Assembly (NCBI RefSeq): GCF_002744245.1
Contig: NZ_NKHG01000026.1
Span: 1 to 35,144 of the forward strand
Length of the DNA: 35,144 nucleotides
Direction of reading: 5' to 3'
From: Bacillus pumilus
Lineage (GTDB): Bacteria; Bacillota; Bacilli; Bacillales; Bacillaceae
In this document: piece after piece, positions 15,960 through 24,072 of the stretch
Position numbering within the stretch: the stretch's first letter is position 1
Layout: each line of letters starts with the position of its first letter
The notes under the pieces: generated by a model
Told to the model about the DNA's origin: nothing
The model's database searches: none
What the model saw: only the letters and a program-made list of their open reading frames with translations
Translations under genes and position numbers: made by a program

Positions 15960-16124
15960 TCAATCTGATTCATCATTTTTTTGAGCAGCGACTAATGTTT
16001 GGATGAGCTTGCTTAATTCATCAAACTTTCGTTCAAAGCGTGTCAGCAAGTAAACCGTTAAAATTGCAGGGAAGCCAGCCTGTCCCAGCTGCTTCAGCCA
16101 TTCCTCTGAAAAAAAGTTCTCCAT
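15960..16124 (-). CDS. yvrJ: YvrJ family small protein
   Basis: A 54-residue protein with a short membrane or amphipathic segment 'LGQAGFPAILTVYLLTRFER' at about 13-32 and a coiled tail 'KFDELSKLIQTLVAAQKN'. This is the YvrJ/BhlA-like pattern. The ATG at 16124 is preceded by GGGAGGTGA. In B. subtilis yvrJ belongs to the sigma-O regulon and lies next to oxdC as here. Its molecular role is unknown. Confidence 0.85.
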   Translation of the reverse strand: MENFFSEEWLKQLGQAGFPAILTVYLLTRFERKFDELSKLIQTLVAAQKNDESD

Positions 16125-16218
16125 TTGTCTCACCTCCCAGCTGATGCTCGTCTTCTATATAGGTGGCATGAAAGAAGAAAAAGGAAAACAAAGCGGGAGA
16201 AAATGAACCATTAGACCC

Positions 16219-16225
16219 GTTTCAC
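16219..16225 (+). promoter_or_regulatory. Candidate sigma-O promoter element for sigO (autoregulation)
   Basis: GTTTCAC, identical to the heptamer upstream of oxdC, lies 66 bases ahead of the sigO start. Autoregulation of the sigO operon is known in B. subtilis; that this site mediates it is inference. Confidence 0.3.
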
Positions 16226-16290
16226 GAAGTTTACTTTTTTTAACTTTTATCCACTTAATTCAAGTAGAGGGAACAAAGGGGAGGATGCAA

Positions 16291-16893
16291 ATGGATTATC
16301 GGCTGTTATTGAAAGCAAAATGGAAGGAAATCATCGATCACCCGCTCATTCAGCAATTTTTAAGCAACCCTAAAAACCAGCAGCTGCTCAGGCAAGTCAT
16401 GGAAGAGCCAAATGAGGAAAATGCCAAGAAGCTAGATTCCGAATTCAAGCAGTTCTATCAAAAAATTCGTATCATCAAGTATATTTCTACGATGACACGC
16501 ATCTTTTCAGTCGACTTTGACAAACGAGTGAAAAAGAAGCAGCAGCGTTTTCCGCTCACACTGGATCATTCTGATCATCAAGAAGTGAAAGACCCTGTCC
16601 AGACAGATACGTATGAAGCCGTGCTCTCCAAACAGCAAGACCTAGGGGAACACCTGCAAGATCAAAGATTGTACAAGGCCTATCAACAGCTAACAGAGAA
16701 ACAAAAAATGGTCTTAACCCATATCTATGTCGAAGGCCGAACGATGAAGGAAATAGCGGACCGGCTGGGCGAAACAAGACAAAACATCTCAAACATTCAC
16801 AAAAAAGCTCTCAACAAACTAAAAGAAGAAACAGGAGGAGATGTCCGTGAACGAAGACAAGATCACCAATGGAGAAATGGAAAAAATCATTGA
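16291..16893 (+). CDS. sigO: RNA polymerase sigma factor SigO (YvrI)
   Basis: A 200-residue alternative sigma factor that works with the separate subunit RsoA. The N-terminal part 'IQQFLSNPKNQQLLRQVMEE' and the central 'YISTMTRIFSVDFDKRVKKK' are diverged; the C-terminal region 4 is clear, with 'LTEKQKMVLTHIYVEGRTMK' and helix-turn-helix 'EIADRLGETRQNISNIHKKA' at about residues 151-170. ATG 16291 is preferred to 16285 since AAAGGGGAGG needs spacing. The gene overlaps rsoA by about 47 bases in another frame, implying translational coupling and balanced amounts of the two subunits. Known regulon in B. subtilis: oxdC-yvrL, yvrJ and its own operon, induced by acid. All these are present here. Confidence 0.88.
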   Translation: MDYRLLLKAKWKEIIDHPLIQQFLSNPKNQQLLRQVMEEPNEENAKKLDSEFKQFYQKIRIIKYISTMTRIFSVDFDKRVKKKQQRFPLTLDHSDHQEVKDPVQTDTYEAVLSKQQDLGEHLQDQRLYKAYQQLTEKQKMVLTHIYVEGRTMKEIADRLGETRQNISNIHKKALNKLKEETGGDVRERRQDHQWRNGKNH

Positions 16894-17062
16894 AACCTTC
16901 ACACCCATGATCAAAAAGAAACTACAAAACACGGCATATCAAGAAAGAGAAGACCTCGAACAAGAACTCTATATCAAACTCATCGAAAAAGTAGACTGGC
17001 TGATTTACCAAGAAGTACCCGGCTTTTGGGAGTTTATTGTGGAATATATGACGAAGTTGTAA
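16847..17062 (+). CDS. rsoA: Sigma-O co-subunit RsoA (YvrHa)
   Basis: A 71-residue protein resembling sigma region 2: 'YQEREDLEQELYIKLIEKVD' at about 33-52 carries the DLxQE motif by which region 2.2 contacts the beta-prime coiled coil. It completes the split sigma factor with SigO. AGGAGG at 16833-16838 leaves only two bases before ATG 16841 but eight before GTG 16847, so GTG is the better start; using the ATG adds two residues. It is embedded in the 3' end of sigO. The terminator at 17074 closes the operon. Confidence 0.85.
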   Translation: MNEDKITNGEMEKIIETFTPMIKKKLQNTAYQEREDLEQELYIKLIEKVDWLIYQEVPGFWEFIVEYMTKL

Positions 17063-17073
17063 GAGGGGCTGGT

Positions 17074-17123
17074 GGTGCGAATGTGAGGTGAACATAAAAT
17101 CCTTGGAACATTCGCACCTTTTT
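17074..17123 (+). terminator. Terminator of the sigO-rsoA operon
   Basis: GGTGCGAATGT pairs with ACATTCGCACC over a 23-base loop, then TTTTT. Good arms, unusually long loop. Confidence 0.75.
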
Positions 17124-17243
17124 ATTCGACAAAAATGAGAAAAAATGTATATTTTATGAAGGGAAATACAAAATTCTTTATTGAAAGTTGAGGATTTTGC
17201 CTATCATTTCCTAAAAAATGTTACAATTAGGGCAGAAATCGCA

Positions 17244-17391
17244 GTCGCATTCTACATGAGTGCGTGGATTGAAATATCCAAAATCATTGCGTTTGTGTCT
17301 TTCGTGCTTGTCGCACTCTACATGAGTGCGTGGATTGAAATGAGAACGTGCAGACATATCAGATGTGCCCTGGTTGTCGCACTCCACATGA
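17244..17391 (+). CRISPR. Orphan mini CRISPR array, type I-C repeat, two spacers
   Basis: Two full 32-bp repeats (17244-17275 and 17310-17341) and a decayed third (17376 to about 17391) enclose two spacers of exactly 34 bp (17276-17309, 17342-17375). The repeat begins GTCGCACTC, continues TACATGAGTGCG and ends TGGATTGAAAT, the classical type I-C sequence with stem CGCACTC/GAGTGCG. Repeat 1 differs at one base (C to T), which keeps pairing as G-U. Repeat 3 keeps 15 of its first 16 bases and then loses the second stem arm and the 3' handle, as expected for the leader-distal end; this sets the direction as plus. The spacers share no visible similarity. No cas gene is present in the window. The 120 bp in front is AT-rich and may be the leader. 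The stretch 17063-17465 otherwise holds only the terminators. Confidence 0.85.
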
Positions 17392-17455
17392 ATCATTAAT
17401 TAATCAAAAACACTTTACTTTTTCCTCCCGTACAACACCCCTACACAACACAAAA

Positions 17456-17484
17456 AAAGACTCGCTCACACAGAGCCGAGTCTT
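17456..17484 (-). terminator. Terminator overlapping the end of yfhP
   Basis: On the minus strand AAGACTCG pairs with CGAGTCTT around a short internal region, ending in a T run toward lower coordinates (A run 17452-17458 on plus). The yfhP stop codon at 17466-17468 lies in the loop side of this hairpin, so the last codons are part of it. Confidence 0.75.
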
Positions 17485-18446
17485 AATTTTTTTTGCAGTT
17501 TTTCTTCACTGAAAATCCAGCCGGTATAGGAGTTTTTGATTTGATGGTCCATGTCGATGTGGCAGATCGCGACAAAGGGATAGTGACCTTTGCTGCGGTA
17601 GCGCAAATCAATGAACCGCACCTCATAATGATCCTTGTATTTATCCACTTCCCACCGATAGACAGGAGAAAAGGACAGAAAGGCTGAAATGTTTTCATCT
17701 TGCTTGGCAATTTTCATAATCTCAGTATCAGGGACCGGCACACGGTTAAATGTGTCTAAAATAACGATCTCTCCATTCATGCTTCGACCGACATGGAAAG
17801 AGGATTTGCATTTGACTGCAATGCGCCATTGTCTAAACTTCATTGTAGGCGAAATAATAATTTCTTCAATTTCATCGAATCGTGCACGCAGCTGACTTTT
17901 GATCTGAAGCTGCATGATGACCCTGACGATATAGTAACAGAAAATCACGGCATACAGCGTGATGAATGTATAGCCGGGGTGTCCGCCAATGGCCCAAATG
18001 ACAATGGCGACAAGGTGTGTAAAAAAGATAAACGGATCAAAGGTATTGATGATTCCAAGCGCCACCCACTTTTTCGAAAATGGCCGAATGGCCTGCGTGC
18101 CGTATGCATTGAAAATATCGACAAACACATGGAGCACGACGGCTAACAGTGTCCATAACCAAAGGTGAAGTAAATTCGCTCCTGGCACAAATGGGAAAAG
18201 CACAGCCGGAATCAGCAATGACCAGAACAGTACCGCTGGAATGGAATGAGTAAATCCCCGGTGATTTCTTATATAAACCGCATTATTTTTTAGTTTTAGC
18301 ACAGTATCAATGTCTGGTGCTTGGGAGCCGGCAATGGTCGCGATCATCACGGCATGTGCCATTTGTGGATCTGCGCTGACGGCTGGATCTAACAGTGCAA
18401 GTCCCCCAAGAGAAATGCCCATTACTACATGAGTACCAGTATCCAA
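17466..18446 (-). CDS. yfhP: Metal-dependent membrane hydrolase YfhP (DUF457/YdjM type)
   Basis: A 326-residue membrane protein. The N-terminus 'MDTGTHVVMGISLGGLALLD' and 'GSQAPDIDTVLKLKNNAVYI', 'HRGFTHSIPAVLFWSLLIP' and 'VVLHVFVDIFNAYGTQAIRP' present the spaced His and Asp residues (H6, D46/D48, H59/H63, H104, D108 region) of the YdjM/LexA-induced hydrolase family. Four or five hydrophobic helices cover residues 60-185; the rest is a soluble C-terminal domain. TTG at 18446 follows AGGAGG. The substrate is unknown. The last residues lie in the terminator. Confidence 0.88.
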   Translation of the reverse strand: MDTGTHVVMGISLGGLALLDPAVSADPQMAHAVMIATIAGSQAPDIDTVLKLKNNAVYIRNHRGFTHSIPAVLFWSLLIPAVLFPFVPGANLLHLWLWTLLAVVLHVFVDIFNAYGTQAIRPFSKKWVALGIINTFDPFIFFTHLVAIVIWAIGGHPGYTFITLYAVIFCYYIVRVIMQLQIKSQLRARFDEIEEIIISPTMKFRQWRIAVKCKSSFHVGRSMNGEIVILDTFNRVPVPDTEIMKIAKQDENISAFLSFSPVYRWEVDKYKDHYEVRFIDLRYRSKGHYPFVAICHIDMDHQIKNSYTGWIFSEEKLQKKLRLGSV

Positions 18447-18637
18447 TTGAATACCTCCTAGTTGTCATGCTTAGGAACAATCATACAAAGTATACGTCTT
18501 CCTTCAAGACTATGTGCAAAATCACTTTTGCTTTGTCTTGATTTAATGTAACATGTTAACGTATCTACAAACAGTATACAATAAATAAGGTTCTTTTCAG
18601 AACGTTAGCCCTCGGTTCAATGAGAAGGAGTATAAAT

Positions 18638-19738
18638 ATGAAAGACATTCAAGAAAAGCTGGATCGCAAAGATATTGCGGGTTTTCAGCATGATTTAATC
18701 GATTGGTATGAAAAAGAACAACGGACACTGCCATGGCGTGAAAATCAAGATCCATACCGCGTCTGGGTATCAGAAGTGATGCTTCAGCAAACGAGAGTGG
18801 ATACGGTCATTCCGTACTTCCACCGGTTTATGGAGCAGTTCCCAACCGTCAAAGATCTTGCTTTAGCCGATGAAGAAAAGGTCATGAAAGCATGGGAAGG
18901 TCTTGGCTACTACTCAAGAGTTCGTAATTTACAGACAGCTGTGAAAGAAGTATATGAATCCTACGGGGGCGTTGTCCCTGATACGAAAGAACAATTTTCA
19001 AAGCTCAAAGGTGTAGGCCCGTATACAAGTGGTGCAGTGCTGAGCATCGCCTATAACAAGCCATACCCTGCGGTAGATGGCAATGTCATGAGGGTCATTT
19101 CCCGAATTTTATCTATATGGGATGACATTGCGAAGCCAAAAACGAGAAACATTTTCGAATTTGCTGTCGATCAGCTCATTTCCCGGGAAAAGCCGTCTGA
19201 ATTCAATCAAGGGCTAATGGAGCTTGGTGCGCTCATTTGCACCCCCACATCCCCTGCATGTCTCATTTGCCCTGTGAACATGCATTGCTCGGCTTTAGAG
19301 GAAGGCGTTCAGCATGAGCTGCCAGTGAAAAGCAAAAAGAAAAAGCCTACTGCCAAATCAATGGCAGCAGCAGTTTTATTTGATGATGCAGGTCACCTGT
19401 ACATTCATAAACGGCCAAGTACAGGTCTTCTTGCGAATTTATGGGAATTCCCTAACATGGAAACAATAAAGGGAAGAAAAACGGAAAAAGAACAGCTGCT
19501 TGAATTTCTAAAAGAAGAGGCAGGTGTACAAGCAGAGCTTGGTGATTTAGAGGGCACCATTCAGCATGTATTTACCCACCTCATCTGGAACATTTCTGTT
19601 TTCTTTGGCCGGGTCTGCTCTGCATCTGATGACACTGTGTTAAAAAAAGTCACAACAGAAGAGTTCGAGGCGTATGCTTTGCCAGTCTCACATCAAAAGA
19701 TTTGGAAGCTGGCACTCGAGCAGCCTAGTCGTATTTAA
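18638..19738 (+). CDS. mutY: Adenine DNA glycosylase MutY
   Basis: A 366-residue base-excision repair enzyme that removes adenine opposite 8-oxoguanine. The catalytic Glu46 lies in '[18 protein letters not shown]', the helix-hairpin-helix '[12 protein letters not shown]' is at 123-134, the catalytic Asp147 in '[15 protein letters not shown]'. The [4Fe-4S] cysteines are C201, C208, C211 and C217 with the standard 6-2-5 spacing. The C-terminal NUDIX-like 8-oxoG domain contains '[15 protein letters not shown]' and the conserved '[11 protein letters not shown]' region. Start 18638 follows AGAAGGAG; a frame from 18620 would start ahead of it. B. subtilis yfhQ. The 3' end overlaps convergent yfhS by 14 bases. 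Confidence 0.96.
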   Translation: MKDIQEKLDRKDIAGFQHDLIDWYEKEQRTLPWRENQDPYRVWVSEVMLQQTRVDTVIPYFHRFMEQFPTVKDLALADEEKVMKAWEGLGYYSRVRNLQTAVKEVYESYGGVVPDTKEQFSKLKGVGPYTSGAVLSIAYNKPYPAVDGNVMRVISRILSIWDDIAKPKTRNIFEFAVDQLISREKPSEFNQGLMELGALICTPTSPACLICPVNMHCSALEEGVQHELPVKSKKKKPTAKSMAAAVLFDDAGHLYIHKRPSTGLLANLWEFPNMETIKGRKTEKEQLLEFLKEEAGVQAELGDLEGTIQHVFTHLIWNISVFFGRVCSASDDTVLKKVTTEEFEAYALPVSHQKIWKLALEQPSRI

Positions 19739-19949
19739 CCGTTGTACCGTGGGTATAATCTGCTTCATTTCGGTGCAGACCCCCGCGGTTTTCGATTTCA
19801 GAAATGATTTCTCGATACTTAGATTGTCCTTCCTCGTTTAAATAAGGTAAAATTTGTTGGAAAGCATGATGAAAGTAAGCAAGCTCAGTATCTTTCCATT
19901 GGTCCTTGGACATCATGCCAAGCTGGCTTAAATCGCGTCCGACATACAT
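19725..19949 (-). CDS. yfhS: YfhS family protein
   Basis: A 74-residue soluble protein with '[20 protein letters not shown]' and '[20 protein letters not shown]'. Same length and position as B. subtilis YfhS, between mutY and fabL on the opposite strand. Reported in B. subtilis as sporulation-associated; function unknown. Ribosome site AGGAGG at 19958-19963 overlaps the edge of a perfect palindrome. Confidence 0.85.
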   Translation of the reverse strand: MYVGRDLSQLGMMSKDQWKDTELAYFHHAFQQILPYLNEEGQSKYREIISEIENRGGLHRNEADYTHGTTVKYD

Positions 19950-19961
19950 GAATGTAACCTC

Positions 19962-19983
19962 CTAATAGGAACTTTCCTATTAG
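19962..19983. promoter_or_regulatory. Perfect 10-bp inverted repeat between yfhS and fabL
   Basis: CTAATAGGAA and TTCCTATTAG are exact arms with only CT between them. The tight centre favours a DNA-binding dimer over an RNA hairpin. It covers the region ahead of both divergent genes and abuts the yfhS ribosome site. It does not resemble the FapR box (TTAGTACCT...). Confidence 0.5.
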
Positions 19984-20024
19984 TGTGAAGCGAATGGACC
20001 AAAACTATTCAAATCAGGAGATGA

Positions 20025-20783
<759 letters not shown>

Positions 20784-20790
20784 AAAATCA

Positions 20791-20821
20791 TGAATAGGAT
20801 TTACACCTTCTGCACAAATTA
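20791..20821 (+). promoter_or_regulatory. Sigma-G-type promoter of sspE
   Basis: TGAATA at 20791-20796 and CAAATTA at 20815-20821 are 18 bp apart, close to the forespore sigma-G pattern (TGAATA / CATnnTA). The implied leader is very short. Confidence 0.45.
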
Positions 20822-20842
20822 ATGTGCGTGGAGGTGATAATA

Positions 20843-21007
20843 ATGGATCAACAACAAAACAAAACAAACGCACAACAAGTGAAGAAACAAAATCAAGCTG
20901 CTGCACAAGGTGGTCAATATGGCACTGAATTTGCTAGCGAGACTGACGCACAGCAAGTAAAAAAATATAACCAAAAAGCTGAGCAAAACAAACAACAAAA
21001 CAGCTAA
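20843..21007 (+). CDS. sspE: Gamma-type small acid-soluble spore protein
   Basis: A 54-residue glutamine- and asparagine-rich storage SASP degraded at germination to supply amino acids. The GPR protease site is 'TEFASET' at residues 28-34. The segments 'NAQQVKKQNQAAAQ' and 'DAQQVKKYNQKAEQ' on either side are copies of one unit. B. subtilis SspE is 84 residues with an additional repeat, so this is a short form, as known for the B. pumilus group. The start follows GGAGGTGATAATA. Own terminator downstream. Confidence 0.93.
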   Translation: MDQQQNKTNAQQVKKQNQAAAQGGQYGTEFASETDAQQVKKYNQKAEQNKQQNS

Positions 21008-21022
21008 TCACTGAAACAGAGG

Positions 21023-21057
21023 AAAGCACTTCATATACGAATGAAGTGCTTTTCTTT
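21023..21057 (+). terminator. Terminator after sspE
   Basis: AAAGCACTTCAT pairs with ATGAAGTGCTTT around a 6-base loop, followed by TCTTTTT. Confidence 0.9.
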
Positions 21058-21181
21058 TTGCCTGTCATCACCATCCGACAAAACCTGTAAAACCTCTACA
21101 TAAACAGTCAAAGGACTTCTTCATTCTTTCAAGAAATGGTATAGATACAAAAAGTCGATTCGAATGAAAGGGAGGAGTTAG

Positions 21182-21442
21182 ATGTCTGATTTCGACCAGC
21201 TTGTCAGAGAACAAATGCAGCTCATGGATCAGCTGCTCGATGTACAAGGGGAACTCGATCTGTACTTAGAGACAGAAAAACGATTGCTGCAAGGTGAAAA
21301 AAAGGAAGAGCGGCATAGTCTCCATGATCAAATCAAGCAGAAAAGAAAAAAACTTCAAAAAGTCCAAACATTATTTACACAACAGACAGAACAGGTCATC
21401 AATTCATATAAACAAATGGAGAAGAGCTCAACCGTGGTGTAA
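21182..21442 (+). CDS. ygaB: YgaB family protein
   Basis: An 86-residue, almost wholly helical protein with heptad-like hydrophobic spacing: 'FDQLVREQMQLMDQLLDVQG', then a basic stretch 'QIKQKRKKLQKVQTLFTQQ'. Likely a coiled coil. GGGAGGAG precedes the ATG. Position between sspE and ygaC fits B. subtilis YgaB. Function unknown. Confidence 0.85.
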   Translation: MSDFDQLVREQMQLMDQLLDVQGELDLYLETEKRLLQGEKKEERHSLHDQIKQKRKKLQKVQTLFTQQTEQVINSYKQMEKSSTVV

Positions 21443-21450
21443 GAGAGTGT

Positions 21451-21478
21451 GCCGTTCAATTGAGTTGAATGGCTTTTT
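21451..21478 (+). terminator. Terminator after ygaB
   Basis: GCCGTTCAA pairs with TTGAATGGC (one G-U) around a 5-base loop, then TTTTT. Confidence 0.8.
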
Positions 21479-21589
21479 CATTTCATTTTTTACCTATGTA
21501 ACGGTATAATATAATAGAGACATGTTTAGTTGGGAAATTAGGTCTTTGGACTGTTAGGTTTGTTTGTTATAGAAAGTAGGGGAGAAAAT

Positions 21590-22120
21590 ATGGGCTATCC
21601 CAAGGAAGGAGAAACCATCCAAATTCAAAGCTATAAACATAATGGCTTGATCCACAGGATTTGGAATGAAACCACCATTCTGAAAGCAACGGAATTGTGT
21701 ATCATTGGGGCAAACGACCGAACAATGGTGACTGAATCCGATGGCCGTACATGGATGACGAGAGAACCGGCCATTTGCTATTTTCATGCAAAACAATGGT
21801 TTAATGTCATTGGGATGCTTAGAGATGATGGGGTGTATTATTACTGCAACATTAGCTCTCCTTTTGCGACAGACGAAGAGGCAATTAAGTATATTGATTA
21901 CGATTTAGATGTCAAAGTCTTTCCAGATATGACGTACAATATTTTGGATGAAGATGAATATGCAGATCATAAGAGGCAGATGAATTATCCAAAAGAAATC
22001 GATAGTATCTTAAGAGAGCATCTGAATACATTACTGCATTGGATTCACCAGCGGAAAGGACCGTTTGCTCCAGAATTTGTGGATATGTGGTATGAACGTT
22101 TTTTACGTTATACGAAATAA
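21590..22120 (+). CDS. ygaC: Nucleoside tri-/diphosphate phosphatase-like protein YgaC (DUF402)
   Basis: A 176-residue DUF402/UPF0374 protein. It begins '[20 protein letters not shown]', with '[20 protein letters not shown]' and '[20 protein letters not shown]' building the barrel. '[20 protein letters not shown]' is the acidic metal-binding strip, with conserved tyrosine and aspartates. A Staphylococcus homologue hydrolyses nucleoside tri- and diphosphates. ATG 21590 behind GGGGAGA was preferred to the earlier in-frame start at 21560. The AT-rich stretch with two overlapping TATAAT hexamers at 21505-21515 is its likely -10 region. Confidence 0.88.
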   Translation: MGYPKEGETIQIQSYKHNGLIHRIWNETTILKATELCIIGANDRTMVTESDGRTWMTREPAICYFHAKQWFNVIGMLRDDGVYYYCNISSPFATDEEAIKYIDYDLDVKVFPDMTYNILDEDEYADHKRQMNYPKEIDSILREHLNTLLHWIHQRKGPFAPEFVDMWYERFLRYTK

Positions 22121-22130
22121 GCAAGAGCAA

Positions 22131-22170
22131 CAAAAACCTGTTTGGCTTTATAGGAGCTAACAGGTTTTTG
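22131..22170 (+). terminator. Terminator after ygaC
   Basis: CAAAAACCTGTT and AACAGGTTTTTG are perfect 12-base arms around a 16-base loop; the T run is in the right arm. Confidence 0.85.
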
Positions 22171-22217
22171 ACTGCGTACGGATAAGAGGGCGCTGATAGA
22201 TTGGGAAGGAGATTTAC

Positions 22218-23960
22218 ATGGGGGTCATTAAACGCTACATGGCTTTTGTTACACCGTATAAAAAACAGATTGCATTGACAATGGTAATCGGGATGATCAA
22301 ATTCTCAATTCCCTTAACCTTGCCTCTGCTCTTAAAATATGTCATTGATGATGTCATTCAAGGCTCGGGGACGGCTGAAGAAAAGACATCATCTCTCTTG
22401 ATCATCATGGGTATCATGCTCGTTTTATTTTTAGTGATGAGACCACCTGTTGAATACTACAGGCAATACTATGCACAGTGGACAGGCAGTAAGGTATTGT
22501 TTGATATTCGGGAAAAGCTGTTCTCGCATATTCAAAAGCTAAGTCTTCGTTATTATGCCAACACGAGAACAGGTGAAATCATTTCAAGGGTGATCAACGA
22601 TGTGGAACAGACAAAGGAATTTGTCATCACAGGCCTCATGAACATTTGGCTTGATTTGATGACTGTCCTGATTGTGATTGCCATTATGTGTACACTGGAT
22701 CTCAAGCTCACCATCGTGTCTGTCATTATTTTTCCGCTTTATGCGTTAGCTGTGAAGTATTTTTATGGACGACTTCGCAAGCTGACAAAAGAGCGGTCGC
22801 AGGCACTGGCTGAGGTGCAAGGGCATCTGCATGAACGAGTACAAGGGATGCCAGTCATTCGCAGCTTTGCGATTGAAGAATACGAACAAGAGAATTTTCA
22901 CGATGAAAACAAAAATTTCTTAAACAAAGCGATCAATCATACGAATTGGAATGCCAAAACATTTGCAGTCGTCAATACCATTACGGATATTGCGCCGCTG
23001 TTGATCATTGCCTTTGCTGGCTATACCGTGATTAATGGATCGCTTTCGATCGGTACAATGATTGCCTTTGTCGGCTACATTGACCGGATGTACAACCCGA
23101 TTCGCCGCTTGATTAACTCATCGACGACGTTGACCCAGTCGGTTGCGTCAATGGATCGTATTTTTGAGTTTATTGATGAGCCTTATGAGGTAACAGATCG
23201 GCCAAATGCAAAAGAAGCCAACCATTTAAAAGGAGAAGTAGAATTTAAAAATGTATCGTTTCGTTATGAACATACACAGGAAGAGATTTTGCATCATGTC
23301 TCCTTGAAAGTAGAAAAAGGACAAACGGTTGCGCTTGTAGGAATGAGCGGCGGAGGGAAGTCAACACTCGTCAGCCTAATTCCAAGATTTTATGATGTGA
23401 CAAATGGGTCACTTGAAATTGACGGCATTGATATTAAAGAATACAAAGCAAGAAGCCTTCGAAACCAAGTTGGAATGGTGCTGCAAGATACATTCTTATT
23501 CAGCGATACGATCAAAGAGAATATTGCTGTTGGGGATCCGGAAGCGTCTTTTGAGAAAATCGTATCGGCTGCCAAAGCGGCAAATGCCCATGAATTCATC
23601 ATGTCTCTTCCTGAAGGGTATGACACCAAGGTAGGAGAACGGGGCGTGAAGCTTTCAGGCGGTCAAAAACAAAGAATTTCCATTGCAAGGGTATTTCTCA
23701 AAAATCCACCGCTGCTGATTTTAGACGAAGCGACGTCTGCACTTGATTTAGAAAGTGAGCATTATATTCAAGAAGCGATGCAAAAGCTAGCAAAGGATCG
23801 CACAACCTTTATTGTTGCGCACCGCCTATCGACCATTACACATGCCGACCAAATTGTCGTCATGGAACAAGGCGAGATTGTTGAAAAAGGAACACACGAA
23901 GAATTAATGAACCGAGAGAGCCACTATCGCCATCTATTTACCATTCAAACATTAAATTAG
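22218..23960 (+). CDS. ygaD: ABC exporter half-transporter YgaD (MsbA/LmrA type)
   Basis: A 580-residue half-transporter with fused membrane and ATPase domains. Six membrane helices occupy about residues 15-300, with coupling-helix sequence '[16 protein letters not shown]'-like text at '[20 protein letters not shown]'. The ATPase has Walker A 'GMSGGGKST' at about 375-383, signature 'KLSGGQKQR' near 477, Walker B '[13 protein letters not shown]' near 496-508 and the H-loop 'VAHRLST'. It probably works as a homodimer, since no partner gene is adjacent. Substrate unknown; a drug or lipid exporter role is inferred from the family. GGAAGGAG precedes the ATG. Confidence 0.93.
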   Translation: MGVIKRYMAFVTPYKKQIALTMVIGMIKFSIPLTLPLLLKYVIDDVIQGSGTAEEKTSSLLIIMGIMLVLFLVMRPPVEYYRQYYAQWTGSKVLFDIREKLFSHIQKLSLRYYANTRTGEIISRVINDVEQTKEFVITGLMNIWLDLMTVLIVIAIMCTLDLKLTIVSVIIFPLYALAVKYFYGRLRKLTKERSQALAEVQGHLHERVQGMPVIRSFAIEEYEQENFHDENKNFLNKAINHTNWNAKTFAVVNTITDIAPLLIIAFAGYTVINGSLSIGTMIAFVGYIDRMYNPIRRLINSSTTLTQSVASMDRIFEFIDEPYEVTDRPNAKEANHLKGEVEFKNVSFRYEHTQEEILHHVSLKVEKGQTVALVGMSGGGKSTLVSLIPRFYDVTNGSLEIDGIDIKEYKARSLRNQVGMVLQDTFLFSDTIKENIAVGDPEASFEKIVSAAKAANAHEFIMSLPEGYDTKVGERGVKLSGGQKQRISIARVFLKNPPLLILDEATSALDLESEHYIQEAMQKLAKDRTTFIVAHRLSTITHADQIVVMEQGEIVEKGTHEELMNRESHYRHLFTIQTLN

Positions 23961-23964
23961 TAGA

Positions 23965-23996
23965 AGCCTATCCGATTCTAGCGGATAGGCTTTTTT
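23965..23996 (+). terminator. Terminator after ygaD
   Basis: AGCCTATCCG pairs with CGGATAGGCT around a 7-base loop, then a T run. Confidence 0.9.
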
Positions 23997-24072
23997 ATAC
24001 TTGTCAAAAACATGACATATTTCCCAGCTTGTCTCAATACAATTTTAAAAAGTATGACGGGGTGGTGAACAT

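Noticed and set aside
17211..17396. Open frames on both strands across the CRISPR region (e.g. a minus-strand 61-codon frame)
   Set aside because: They repeat the peptide FNPRTHVECD, which is the known translation artefact of type I-C CRISPR repeats.
18549..18558. TAACATGTTA palindrome upstream of mutY as an SOS (LexA) site
   Set aside because: It does not fit the Bacillus CGAACnnnnGTTCG pattern.
24038..24056. CodY-type box ahead of the peptide operon
   Set aside because: About five mismatches to the 15-bp consensus; not better than background in AT-rich DNA.
24029..24058. TTGTCT-N18-TATGAC as promoter of the peptide operon
   Set aside because: The -10 is poor and lies so close to the ribosome site that the leader would be only a few bases.
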